In this document: one piece after another, positions 1 to 8,341 of the stretch
Layout: each line of letters begins with the position of its first letter
How positions within the stretch are numbered: the first letter of the stretch is position 1
Assembly: GCA_021738605.1 (NCBI GenBank)
Contig: JAIPBY010000077.1
Span: forward strand, 1-10,879
From: Chitinophagaceae bacterium
GTDB lineage: Bacteria; Bacteroidota; Bacteroidia; Chitinophagales; Chitinophagaceae
Direction of reading: 5' to 3'
Length of the DNA stretch: 10,879 nt
Program-made: the position numbers and the translations under genes
The notes under the pieces: generated by a model
What the model was told of the DNA's origin: nothing
Databases searched by the model: none
The model's input: the letters and a program-made list of their open reading frames with translations, nothing else

Positions 1-218
1 TGATACCGATTCCTGTGGGGATTGCAAAGATTGTGTATTTCAAGGTTTACAACCGATACGGCGAGCTGGTGTTCAGTACAGAAGAGATCGGCAGGGGTTG
101 GAATGGTGTCTACAAGGGCCGCGACCAGGGCAATGAATCATTTGTCTGGCATGCGCTGGGTGTGGATTATCTGGGCAGTCCGGTGTTCAGGAAAGGGGAG
201 TCAACATTGATCAGATAA
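1..218 (+). CDS. C-terminal end of a T9SS-exported protein (type-B sorting / gliding-motility-associated C-terminal domain), 5' truncated
   Basis: The reading frame is open from the window edge (first full codon at 3) and stops with TAA at 216-218, giving about 71 residues of a larger protein. The visible part matches the CHU_C/type-B sorting domain well: a PVGI segment, then YFKVYNRYGELVFST, then the W-N-G turn (GRGWNG), a Q-G-N-x-x-FVW strand, a G-x-DY-x-G strand and the terminal KGESTLIR. In the Bacteroidota these C-terminal beta-sandwich domains direct a protein from the periplasm across the outer membrane through the T9SS, after which it is attached to or released from the cell surface. 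The passenger part lies outside the window, so its function is unknown. The gene is convergent with sprA, which encodes part of the machine that would export it. The true start is upstream of position 1; internal GTG or ATG codons are not starts. Confidence 0.88.
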   Translation, partial: IPIPVGIAKIVYFKVYNRYGELVFSTEEIGRGWNGVYKGRDQGNESFVWHALGVDYLGSPVFRKGESTLIR

Positions 219-243
219 GGATCAACATTTTAGATGCAAAGAA

Positions 244-270
244 CTGCAAGTGCAGATTACACGCTAATCT
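244..270. terminator. Two adjacent short inverted repeats between convergent genes; weak bidirectional terminator candidate
   Basis: CTGC-AAGT-GCAG (244-255) is followed directly by AGATTA-CACGC-TAATCT (254-270), a perfect 6-bp stem with a 5-nt loop that ends at the sprA stop codon. The position between two converging genes suits transcription termination. The stems are short and AT-rich and no clean U-tract follows in either direction, so this is only a candidate. Confidence 0.25.
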
Positions 271-3200
271 TATTGCGCCAGAGAGATCCTGATCTGCATC
301 CCACCTCTTGTATTGACAGATGGCGCGGAGTTGGACACATAAGGATTCAATCTTCTTTGATCAAAATAGAGTTGAATATTAACCCTGTTGCTCAATACAT
401 AATCGATGGTGGGGCGGATGCTCACAACCCTTTGTCCACCAGTGGCAAATGCATTGGATTGGTCCAATCTTGAGTTGGAGTTGACATCATCCCGCACACT
501 GAAATCCAATGCAAAGGTGATGTCATTGTCGAGCTTGCTGCTGGCTTCCCCTTTTCCAATCTTCACCTTGAAAGGCAATGGGAATCCACGTTTCCTCCAC
601 CGCATGCCAAAGGTGATTTCAGTGGAGTGTACCTCACTCAACTGAAAGTCAACAAGGCTCATGCTGAGCTGTCTTGATTTCCTGTATTCAAATCTTCCGG
701 AGAGTTGACCTGGTGTTGAAAAGTCAATCCCAATCAATGGAGCAAACTGTTCAGAAATCAAGAGGTTCGGAACAAGGAAATAAGGGATATAATTGCCTGA
801 AACGGTATCAATGAAGGAGGGGAATCCATACAACAACGTATCCTGGAACAGCAGGGCTGAATTGAAGCTGTTCATGCTCAGTGTTGAATTGTAGCCATGC
901 GTGATGGTAAAATTGCTCAGGTATTGTTGTAGCGATTCTATCCTGCTCAAACCATTGTAGGTCAATCTCCAGTTGGGTTTGGGCATATAGCCCTTGAATG
1001 GATTTGTTTTTACGGATCCACTCTCTCCAGTGTTCAGCAAAGAAATGGTATTAGCATCCTTGTTGGTATAGGCCGCAAGAAATGCAGGCACGATGACATC
1101 TTGCGCATACCTTCCATATCCTTTGTAATACCCATCAGCACCTGCCGTTTTGCTGTAAGGGTTTTTCTCTCCCAATCTTTTTGAAAGCAGAAGCCTGTTG
1201 TTTTCAAATTTCTTGAAGGTTTCACTGGTATTGTTGGGGTCGAACTTGGCAAAAAGGGTCTGGAATGAAATATAGCTGATGCTGAAGCCGCCGCCGGAGT
1301 ATGGGTTCAGGGAATTAAACTGTCCTGTTCCAACCGTATCCTTGAAAAGGGTGGAGTAGTTTTTGGATAGGTTTCTGTCCAGGTTCAGGTCTACAAGAAA
1401 ATCCCTGAAAGGCTCTACCTGAGCGGTAACGTTGAGTTTTTGTTCATAGTTCTGCAAGAACAGGTTGTTGAGCATGGGGTCCTTTGTGATCAGTCCTTTT
1501 TTGGCAATGTCTTGCAGCCAGGCCTGATCAGGTTGTCTGCCCATGGTGAATCCAATACCCGGTGCCATGCTGCTGAAATTCTGTCCAAAGAAACGGGTGC
1601 TATCGGTATAGCCTGGAAGGAAGGTGGTACCTCCCTCATTGTAGGTTGCACCAACTCTCTTCACGGCAGTAAGCACTTGCAGTACTGTTTTGACTGGGGA
1701 TGAGAGCGCAGCGACAGCTTTGGTTTTTTCAGGCACATTGAGCGCTGCAATTCTTTTTTCCAATTTCTCTAAAGCGGCTTGGTTCGCAATGATGTCTTTT
1801 TCAGCAGGACTTTTCTTTTTCTTGAACTTTGCGGTAAGCTTGCTGAGTTTGTTTTTTAATTTCTTGATGCGGGCCTGGTTTTTCTTGCTTACCTCCTGTG
1901 GCTCAGTTGGCGAAATATCCGGGGTATTGGTATCGTCAAGCTTTCTGAGCGTTTTTGATTTTGAATACAGCTGGGTCATGTTCAACTCTGCCGTAGCACC
2001 GGCTTGTCCGCTGTTCTGAATGGTGTTTCCCAAACTGATGGCCAGTCTTGACGCCCCAACCCAGTTGTAGCTGCTGCGGTAAGCCAGGTTGAGTGTTGTC
2101 CAGTCCAGCAGGGGAATCATGGTGGTGGGCAGGTTGTAGGTGATGTCTGTGTTTTGTGTGTAGATGGTATTCCTTCCACCTTTCATGAAATTGCGCACCA
2201 GCGAATCGCGTTTGCTTTTTGAGTCGATCCTTCCAATGGACTCATCGATCCTGGAATTGTTGATGGCCTTGAAGTCAAGGTTCAAGGATTTGGTCAGGTC
2301 CCAACGCATGTTATAATTCCTGTCTACTACAAAGTACTTGTCATAGGTTTCAGGAATCTTGAATTTCCCTCCACCAACATTTCTGGGGCGGATGGCCCCA
2401 AACTGTCTTCTGCTGTCCATCCTGATGCCAATCAACGAAGGCATCGGATTAAAGTTAACGTTGCGGATAAAATCAAGCCAGGGAGTAGGCGCTTTAATCA
2501 GTTTTTTGAGGGGTTCAATGTACTTTGGTTGGGCACTGTAGTTGTACCCCAGTCCACCCTGTGTCTTGCTCACTTCGTTGTTTTCAATCAGCGGATTGTG
2601 CTGTTGTGTTTCCGTGAATGAGTAGCTAAAGTCAAAGTTGGAAATGCTCCAAAGACGGACTTTTTTGTCTTGTGGTTGGGCAAACCGAACATTGGTGAAG
2701 TTGAAGGTTTTGATGCCTGTAAAATCAACGGCATCCGACAAGATGGAATCTCGTTTATCCTTGTAAATACTCAGTTTGTCTTTCAAGGTGATGTCCTTGT
2801 CATAAGGATCATATTGAGGCGAACTGATGGTTTGTGAGAAGTTGGCAAAAAATGGAATTTCCAGTCCAAGCTTTTTGGGAAGCAGTTTTCCCAGTTGAAG
2901 ATTGGTGGATACATCGAATTGTTTCAGGTCATCACGGAACCGGTCGTTGACCCTTTGTTCAAGTTGTCCAAATCCGATGGTATGGATATTGGCGGACATG
3001 GAAACCGTACCCAGGTCTGCCAACTGCAGGTTCATCTGGCCCACTGCAGCCCATCCACCTTTTTCATCCAGGCCAGACAGCCTCAGCTCATTGATCCAGA
3101 CCTCAGCATTGACAGCCCTCCCACCGGTTGGATCTTTGGGATTCTCCAATCCTGCAAGGATGCCTTTTACCTCTCCAAGGTTGGGGTTACCCATGATAGA

Positions 3201-6200
3201 GAAGATTTTGCCATCGATTGTTTTCCTGTAAATGGCTGTGGGGTTTCCTGTATTGAGGTTGCGTTCGTTTTTAAGTTTGATCAGTGCTGTGATATCAAAA
3301 TTCAATTCATTTTCCGCTGGCCAAATCACCTTCTCGTCTGTTGTGCCGAAGGGTGTTGTTTTCAGGGGATATTTGATCTCGTAATAATTGTTGATGTAGT
3401 CGTTGCCGATCCTTACCACTGCATATACTTCACCATCCCTGAGCCTGTTGTATTCTTTCAGGCTTTCCAGGTGATAGAACATTGAAATGCGTTTGTACTG
3501 CCTCAGATCATGGTTAAAAGATTTGAAAACAGCCCTTCCGTCACCCTCATTGAGGTTGATCACATTGATGCTGAGGGCCTGTTCATTCTGGAGGATGTTG
3601 ATGCCGCCATTGCTCAGCGTTTGTACACGCTCAATACCGGGTGGCGTGCGGTACGGGATGGGGTCCCGGCGGTCGTTTTCTTCAATGTTAACGGCAGATA
3701 CATTAAACCTGGTGATGTTGCTGGACAGGTCGATGGTTTTGTATGTGCCCATGGTATCCAGGTCATATGCAAACCTTCTCCAATTGTTCCTCACCAATTC
3801 CAATTTGGCAAAACGCAATACAACTGAGTCTGCAAAATCAGTAAGGAACATCCTGAAAAAGCGGATGGATTTGAAATCAGGAATTTCTCCCACCTTGCTG
3901 TTGTAGGCAGTAATGGGAACACGGAACTGGTACCAGATCTGGTTCTGTTTGGTACCATCGGCCAGTGTTACATTGACGGATTTTTTGTCTGCAATAAAGT
4001 TTTGACCCACCTGCATGTTCGGGTCACCGCTGGGCTTCATGTCAATCCTGTACTGGAAATATTCTTCTGATTCGTTGAGGGTGTTGTCGCGGTTCAGGTC
4101 CTCTCCATCAGGGTACATGGTAAAAGCAGAAGCAAAATTGTCCCCGGCCTTGGCAATAGGAGAGTTGCCCTGGGGGCTGTTGAAGTTTTTGTAACGGGAT
4201 AAAATTCCTGCGTTCTGTGCATCATAGGTTTCGTCCCTGTAATACTTAAAATTGTCTGCAGAAGGATCTGCTTTTGCTTCTTGATACGCCTTGGATGTAA
4301 CGCCCAGTCTTACGGCCATGTCGTTCAGGTACTGAACCCTGATCCTGCTCTCCGCAGAGTCTGTCAATCCATCCAATCCCACGTCCTGGAAAGGCCTGTC
4401 GGCAGGGTCATTGCTGAATCCTTGGGTAATCTGAATAGGATTCAGTGGTGATCTTCCCCAGGTGGAGGTGGAAGTTGCTGAAGGGATGGTTGGGGTGGGC
4501 AAACCATTTTCATAAAACCTTCTTGAGTCTTTGAGGATGTCTTCTGAAATATTTCCCAGGTTCAGGTAAAGGGATCCACCTGCAGGATTGGTGCCTTTGA
4601 TGAAGGGATCCAATACCCAGAACTCAACAAATTCAACATTGGCTGTTTCAAAATCAGTTTGGTCGATGCCCCGCATGATACCGCCCCAGCGTTTGTTGGG
4701 GTTCCTGAGCAGGCCTGTGCTCTCAATGTTCTGGGCATCGTAGTTGTAAGGGCCTCTTTCTTTTGGATAGTAGGCGAGATCAAACGTAACCATCTGGCTC
4801 TGCCCAAAATCAGGCGTCCTTCTCGGGAAGATTTCCTGTTGGCCTACACTTCTTACGCGTGGGTCAGAAAGTTGAACCAGGTCGTTCCTGATGGGGTTGT
4901 TTGCATTTCTTTTTTCCTGCAGGATGGGTTCAATATTGTACCAGGCCAGCTTGGCCCTGTTCTTTCCATAATCAAGGTTGTCATAGGAATTGGCCTCCGG
5001 AAACATCGTATTGCCAAAGCGGTCTGTAGCCCCAAATGGAGTAGAGGCCAGGGTCCATCCTACGATAGGAAAACGAAGGTCAATACTGGCCTTGGTTCCT
5101 TCAAAATCATCCAGGTAAATCAATCCTTCGCTGCCTTTTCCGATCTGAGGAGCATGGCCAGGATTCATCTTGGCAGCTTCTGCTGATGCGCTGATGGAAG
5201 ATGTTCCATTGGCCTCATAAAACGGAAGTTTGCTCAACCATTTGTTCAATCTCGGCAGCTCACTGTTGTAGGTCATGTCGATACCGGTCATGCTGTTGCG
5301 GATCGGATCAGAACCATATTCCATCTTGGTGAAAAAAGGCCTTTCACTCAACCTTACCGATGTTCCGCCAATGGAAAGTTTGTCGTTGAACAAATAATCC
5401 CACCGCAGCCCCATGAAGGTCCTTTGCTGCACACCAAAAGTTGCATTGTTCTCAAACTGAGCGTTGACGGGCAGTCCGGAGTTTTTGATGGCGCTGTTGA
5501 TGATCCTCAGGGTACCCGACATGTAGTCAATGGTATAGTCAATGTTTTCCTGCAGGGTTTGTCCTCCTGCTGTTACAGTCACAGATCCTGGGGGGATATT
5601 GAACGCGTTCAGTGATATTTCGCCACTCGCTCCGCCAGAGGATTTTGAGCTACCCCTGATAAGGAAACGATTAAGGTTGGCATAGGTTTGTGCGATGGCC
5701 TTGATGGTATCATAGAGCGGATAAAAAAGGTATTTGTTCCTCAAACTGGGATCGGTGGTGAAAGCATAATCCAGGTCATGTCCGAAAGGCTCAAGCACAG
5801 GAAAGATGACCCGGCTTTGGTAGGAATTGACCGTATATCCTTCCACAAAATCAAATACCCCATCGGGTTGTGGGTCGTTTTGGTTGTTCAGCCGGTCCAG
5901 GTTCACCAAGGACAGCAGTGGGACACCTGCCTGGTCTCCTTCTGGGATATACCGCTTTTCACCACCACCGGGCTCTTGGTAAAGCACATTGAACTGAAAA
6001 TCCTGTCTTTCCAGTTGTCCGGAACCTACTGGGTAAATGTTTTTCATCATCAGGTCCCAGATCGGCAAGGAGGTTCTTTGAGAAGTGGCCTTCAACAATT
6101 TCAGGAAAAGTATTTTTTGCACACCACTGGTAGAATCCACCGGGATATCCTGTGCAAATTCACCCACCTGGAAAACTTTACCATTCACAGTATATTGATA

Positions 6201-7577
6201 GGCAACGCCCAAAACCTCATCTGGCTGAAGCGTAACGTTCAATGAGATGAAACCCAGTTGCCTGTTGAAATAATATTGGGTAGTGTCCAGTTTTCTGGCA
6301 AATGTTTTTTCAAAATCGCGGACAGGCTGCAGGCCAATGGTGTTGAGGTAACTGACAATCTGCGCAGGGTTTCTGCTGCCGGGGTTGTTGATGATCTTGG
6401 TGTAGAGGTCATTGGTTCCGTTGGAAGGGAAAGTCAATCCTGGTCTGGGATTGATGACTGGAGGTTGTTGAAAGGGCTTGTCTTCTCCAAGGTCCATCAG
6501 CCCCACCACATCGCGGGCATTGGCTGTTGCACCACTTCTGTTGGTCACCCACACCTCAAGGCGCAACAACTGCACCTGAGAATTGATCACCGGAAGGTTT
6601 TTCATGGCCTTGTTGTAATCCCTTCTAAAATGCTGTGCCAGCATGAAGTGCCTGTTCTCCTCGTATTCATCCGCCTTGAATTCAAAAGGGGTACTGCTTG
6701 AGCCACCCTTGAAACCGGCAGATTGCCTTTGGGAACGTTGGCTGGCAAATACAGTAGAGAGCCAGAGTTTTCCAAACTGCATCTGGGTTTTGATACCAAA
6801 AAGTTGTTGCGCTCCGGGAATCAAGGTCCCTTTTGAAGCAAATGAAGTGTTGCCCACTTCAATTTTTTTGAAAATATCTTCAGCCCCTCCAGAATAGTCC
6901 AGCTTGAGCTGGTTTTCGAAATCGAAGGTTGAGAGGGTATTGTAGCTGATCGGGAACTTCATCTTGTCACCGATGTTTCCGATCACGTTCAGGTTGGCGG
7001 CCATGTCAAAATCCAGGCCACCATTCTTTCTTGCCCGCTCAGGGAGAGTCGGGTTTTTGATGTTCTGCCCCTGGTAACCCGCGGTGATGTTCACTTCTCC
7101 CTGGGGCTTGATATCAATTTTACCTGTGCCGAACAAACGGTTGAAAAGATCTTCTCCCATGTTCAGCTTGGGTTTGACCAGTTTTCTGTTTAGGAGGCTT
7201 GACGTATTGGCGCGTTTTTGAAAATAATCTGATTCAGCTTTGCGCGATTGGATGCGCATGTATTCATCAAAGGTCAGGGATGTGGGCTTTCTGAAATACT
7301 TACCCCCAACTTTTTCAACGATATAGTATTCTTTGGTCTTGGGGTCGTAAACAATCGAATCACTGAAGTTGGAAGGGTCCTTCAGGTCAAATGGGTTCTT
7401 GTTCCTTTGGCTCAATTTGTCCCCCCTTCTGTCTTGAAGGGGATAACGCAGGGTATCATTTTTGGGGAGACTGTCCTGTTGAAAAGTTGACCTTGTGACA
7501 TGCGCGGATGCATCCGCAGTGTGGTGCGCATACAGCAGGGTAGCCAACAATGTTATCTTAAGGGACAACTTTTTCAA
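270..7577 (-). CDS. sprA: SprA (Sov), giant outer-membrane translocon barrel of the type 9 secretion system
   Basis: This encodes 2435 residues, close to the ~2400 of Flavobacterium johnsoniae SprA, which forms the very large beta-barrel through which T9SS cargo crosses the outer membrane and which is needed for gliding. An N-terminal Sec signal peptide is visible (KKLSLK, then the hydrophobic ITLLATLLYA, then a cleavage region near ADASA, residues 21-25). Family landmarks include the SprA_N-type region (~160-290, with STFDFENQLKLDY and GAQQLFGIKTQMQFGK), EVWVTN (~340), LDDFEGTKASIDLRFP (~820-840), EVWINELRLSG (~1490), TYNLPTTMIPLLDWT (~1810), KPNWRLTYNGLSRIE (~2190) and a C-terminal run of amphipathic strands ending RGGMQIRISLAQ. 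A lysine-rich coiled-coil-like insert lies at ~1896-1952. The start codon is TTG (7575-7577): an in-frame TAA at 7593-7595 precedes it, and no ATG occurs until about residue 107, beyond the signal peptide. The gene lies 25 bp after ruvA and probably shares its transcript. Confidence 0.97.
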   Translation of the reverse strand: MKKLSLKITLLATLLYAHHTADASAHVTRSTFQQDSLPKNDTLRYPLQDRRGDKLSQRNKNPFDLKDPSNFSDSIVYDPKTKEYYIVEKVGGKYFRKPTSLTFDEYMRIQSRKAESDYFQKRANTSSLLNRKLVKPKLNMGEDLFNRLFGTGKIDIKPQGEVNITAGYQGQNIKNPTLPERARKNGGLDFDMAANLNVIGNIGDKMKFPISYNTLSTFDFENQLKLDYSGGAEDIFKKIEVGNTSFASKGTLIPGAQQLFGIKTQMQFGKLWLSTVFASQRSQRQSAGFKGGSSSTPFEFKADEYEENRHFMLAQHFRRDYNKAMKNLPVINSQVQLLRLEVWVTNRSGATANARDVVGLMDLGEDKPFQQPPVINPRPGLTFPSNGTNDLYTKIINNPGSRNPAQIVSYLNTIGLQPVRDFEKTFARKLDTTQYYFNRQLGFISLNVTLQPDEVLGVAYQYTVNGKVFQVGEFAQDIPVDSTSGVQKILFLKLLKATSQRTSLPIWDLMMKNIYPVGSGQLERQDFQFNVLYQEPGGGEKRYIPEGDQAGVPLLSLVNLDRLNNQNDPQPDGVFDFVEGYTVNSYQSRVIFPVLEPFGHDLDYAFTTDPSLRNKYLFYPLYDTIKAIAQTYANLNRFLIRGSSKSSGGASGEISLNAFNIPPGSVTVTAGGQTLQENIDYTIDYMSGTLRIINSAIKNSGLPVNAQFENNATFGVQQRTFMGLRWDYLFNDKLSIGGTSVRLSERPFFTKMEYGSDPIRNSMTGIDMTYNSELPRLNKWLSKLPFYEANGTSSISASAEAAKMNPGHAPQIGKGSEGLIYLDDFEGTKASIDLRFPIVGWTLASTPFGATDRFGNTMFPEANSYDNLDYGKNRAKLAWYNIEPILQEKRNANNPIRNDLVQLSDPRVRSVGQQEIFPRRTPDFGQSQMVTFDLAYYPKERGPYNYDAQNIESTGLLRNPNKRWGGIMRGIDQTDFETANVEFVEFWVLDPFIKGTNPAGGSLYLNLGNISEDILKDSRRFYENGLPTPTIPSATSTSTWGRSPLNPIQITQGFSNDPADRPFQDVGLDGLTDSAESRIRVQYLNDMAVRLGVTSKAYQEAKADPSADNFKYYRDETYDAQNAGILSRYKNFNSPQGNSPIAKAGDNFASAFTMYPDGEDLNRDNTLNESEEYFQYRIDMKPSGDPNMQVGQNFIADKKSVNVTLADGTKQNQIWYQFRVPITAYNSKVGEIPDFKSIRFFRMFLTDFADSVVLRFAKLELVRNNWRRFAYDLDTMGTYKTIDLSSNITRFNVSAVNIEENDRRDPIPYRTPPGIERVQTLSNGGINILQNEQALSINVINLNEGDGRAVFKSFNHDLRQYKRISMFYHLESLKEYNRLRDGEVYAVVRIGNDYINNYYEIKYPLKTTPFGTTDEKVIWPAENELNFDITALIKLKNERNLNTGNPTAIYRKTIDGKIFSIMGNPNLGEVKGILAGLENPKDPTGGRAVNAEVWINELRLSGLDEKGGWAAVGQMNLQLADLGTVSMSANIHTIGFGQLEQRVNDRFRDDLKQFDVSTNLQLGKLLPKKLGLEIPFFANFSQTISSPQYDPYDKDITLKDKLSIYKDKRDSILSDAVDFTGIKTFNFTNVRFAQPQDKKVRLWSISNFDFSYSFTETQQHNPLIENNEVSKTQGGLGYNYSAQPKYIEPLKKLIKAPTPWLDFIRNVNFNPMPSLIGIRMDSRRQFGAIRPRNVGGGKFKIPETYDKYFVVDRNYNMRWDLTKSLNLDFKAINNSRIDESIGRIDSKSKRDSLVRNFMKGGRNTIYTQNTDITYNLPTTMIPLLDWTTLNLAYRSSYNWVGASRLAISLGNTIQNSGQAGATAELNMTQLYSKSKTLRKLDDTNTPDISPTEPQEVSKKNQARIKKLKNKLSKLTAKFKKKKSPAEKDIIANQAALEKLEKRIAALNVPEKTKAVAALSSPVKTVLQVLTAVKRVGATYNEGGTTFLPGYTDSTRFFGQNFSSMAPGIGFTMGRQPDQAWLQDIAKKGLITKDPMLNNLFLQNYEQKLNVTAQVEPFRDFLVDLNLDRNLSKNYSTLFKDTVGTGQFNSLNPYSGGGFSISYISFQTLFAKFDPNNTSETFKKFENNRLLLSKRLGEKNPYSKTAGADGYYKGYGRYAQDVIVPAFLAAYTNKDANTISLLNTGESGSVKTNPFKGYMPKPNWRLTYNGLSRIESLQQYLSNFTITHGYNSTLSMNSFNSALLFQDTLLYGFPSFIDTVSGNYIPYFLVPNLLISEQFAPLIGIDFSTPGQLSGRFEYRKSRQLSMSLVDFQLSEVHSTEITFGMRWRKRGFPLPFKVKIGKGEASSKLDNDITFALDFSVRDDVNSNSRLDQSNAFATGGQRVVSIRPTIDYVLSNRVNIQLYFDQRRLNPYVSNSAPSVNTRGGMQIRISLAQ

Positions 7578-7602
7578 ATGGGAATGGTCTTTTTACCGCA
7601 GG

Positions 7603-8187
7603 TCAAATGAACTGAAGTGATTTTTTGATGATTGATTCCAGTACATTGTCTTCAGGGGCATTGGCTCTCGTCTTTTTGAGGGCGGCTTCAGCTGTATTTT
7701 TTTGAATTCCAAGTGCCATCAGTGCATTTAACGCATCATTTTCCAAACTATTGCGTACAAATCCTGATGCAGTGCTTTCAACCCCCGCTTTTACCATTTT
7801 TTCGCGGAGTTCAAGGATGAGTCTTTCTGCTGATTTCCTGCCAATTCCTTTGATCTTCTCCAAAGCACCGGTATTTCCGGAGGCAATGGCCGATCTCAAC
7901 TCTGCCGGCTGCATCGAAGAAAGCATCATTCTGGCAGTGGAGGCACCCACGCCATTCACGTTAATCAGTTGCACAAAAAGCTCTTTTTCTGCCAGTTCGG
8001 CAAACCCAAAAAGGGTATGTCCATCCTCCTTGATCTGCAGGTGGGTCAGCAAGGTTCCTTCCTTCAAATCCTGGATCTTGGAATAGGTATTCAGGCTGAT
8101 TTGCACCTCATATCCAACGCCATGTACATCAATGTGGATGTAAGATGGTGTCTTCAGAACAAATGAACCGGTCAGGCTTGCTATCAT
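7603..8187 (-). CDS. ruvA: Holliday junction branch migration protein RuvA
   Basis: RuvA binds four-way DNA junctions as a tetramer and loads the RuvB helicase for branch migration during recombinational repair, in the cytoplasm with RuvB and RuvC. The 194-residue product has the family's usual length and three-part layout: an OB-fold domain I (~1-64, starting MIASLTGSFV with the conserved HGVGYEV at 22-28), domain II with two helix-hairpin-helix motifs (NGVGASTA at 78-85 and KGIGRKSA at 113-120), a flexible linker (~135-148), and a small helical domain III (~149-194) that contacts RuvB. The ATG start at 8185-8187 gives the canonical MIA N-terminus, and a -7-like element sits 7 bp upstream of it. 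ruvA is first in the probable ruvA-sprA unit, an order also known in Flavobacterium. No truncation or missing motif is seen. Confidence 0.97.
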   Translation of the reverse strand: MIASLTGSFVLKTPSYIHIDVHGVGYEVQISLNTYSKIQDLKEGTLLTHLQIKEDGHTLFGFAELAEKELFVQLINVNGVGASTARMMLSSMQPAELRSAIASGNTGALEKIKGIGRKSAERLILELREKMVKAGVESTASGFVRNSLENDALNALMALGIQKNTAEAALKKTRANAPEDNVLESIIKKSLQFI

Positions 8188-8194
8188 GATGCCG

Positions 8195-8202
8195 TAAAGT
8201 TA
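8195..8202 (-). promoter_or_regulatory. Candidate -7 element for ruvA(-sprA)
   Basis: Read on the minus strand this is TAACTTTA, seven of eight positions matching the Bacteroidota -7 consensus TAnnTTTG. It ends 7 bp before the ruvA ATG, which would give a transcript with almost no leader. The nearest TTG that could be a -33 element is at 8226-8228, with a 23-bp spacer instead of about 19, so the upstream half is poor. Confidence 0.4.
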
Positions 8203-8272
8203 GTAAAATCCGTTCAGAAGAGGCGCAACAGGCATGCGCTTTAGCATCCTCTTGACAACATCATCCAAACAA

Positions 8273-8286
8273 ATGACGATTGTCAT
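8273..8286. promoter_or_regulatory. Palindrome ATGAC-N4-GTCAT, possible operator in the ruvA/fabH divergent region
   Basis: The two 5-bp arms are perfect inverted copies around GATT, and one further flanking pair (8271/8288) is also complementary after a single mismatch. It lies 30 bp upstream of the fabH -7 element, a plausible place for a regulator to bind. It is short enough to arise by chance, and no regulator gene is in the window. Confidence 0.25.
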
Positions 8287-8316
8287 CTCACTAGCGCCTA
8301 ACGTCCTTTATTTTCT

Positions 8317-8324
8317 TAAATTTG
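8317..8324 (+). promoter_or_regulatory. Promoter -7 element of fabH (TAAATTTG)
   Basis: TAAATTTG is an exact match to the Bacteroidota sigma-ABfr -7 consensus TAnnTTTG and ends 17 bp before the ATG at 8342, implying a leader of roughly 10-13 nt. No clear TTG occurs at the expected -33 position. It lies inside the in-frame extension upstream of 8342, which argues that translation starts at 8342. Confidence 0.6.
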
Positions 8325-8341
8325 TGGTCCAAATCAACTAC

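Noticed and set aside
2895..3485. Long open frame (196 codons) on the plus strand opposite sprA, and similar ones at 4659-5186, 5688-6245 and 6258-6701
   Set aside because: All lie antisense within sprA, whose protein matches a known family along its full length. The translations show no recognisable domain, and most are Cys/His/Val-rich as expected for shadow frames.
8234..8341. 36-codon upstream extension of fabH
   Set aside because: It is in frame but not FabH-like, and the exact TAAATTTG promoter element at 8317-8324 falls inside it, so the transcript would not include the upstream ATG.
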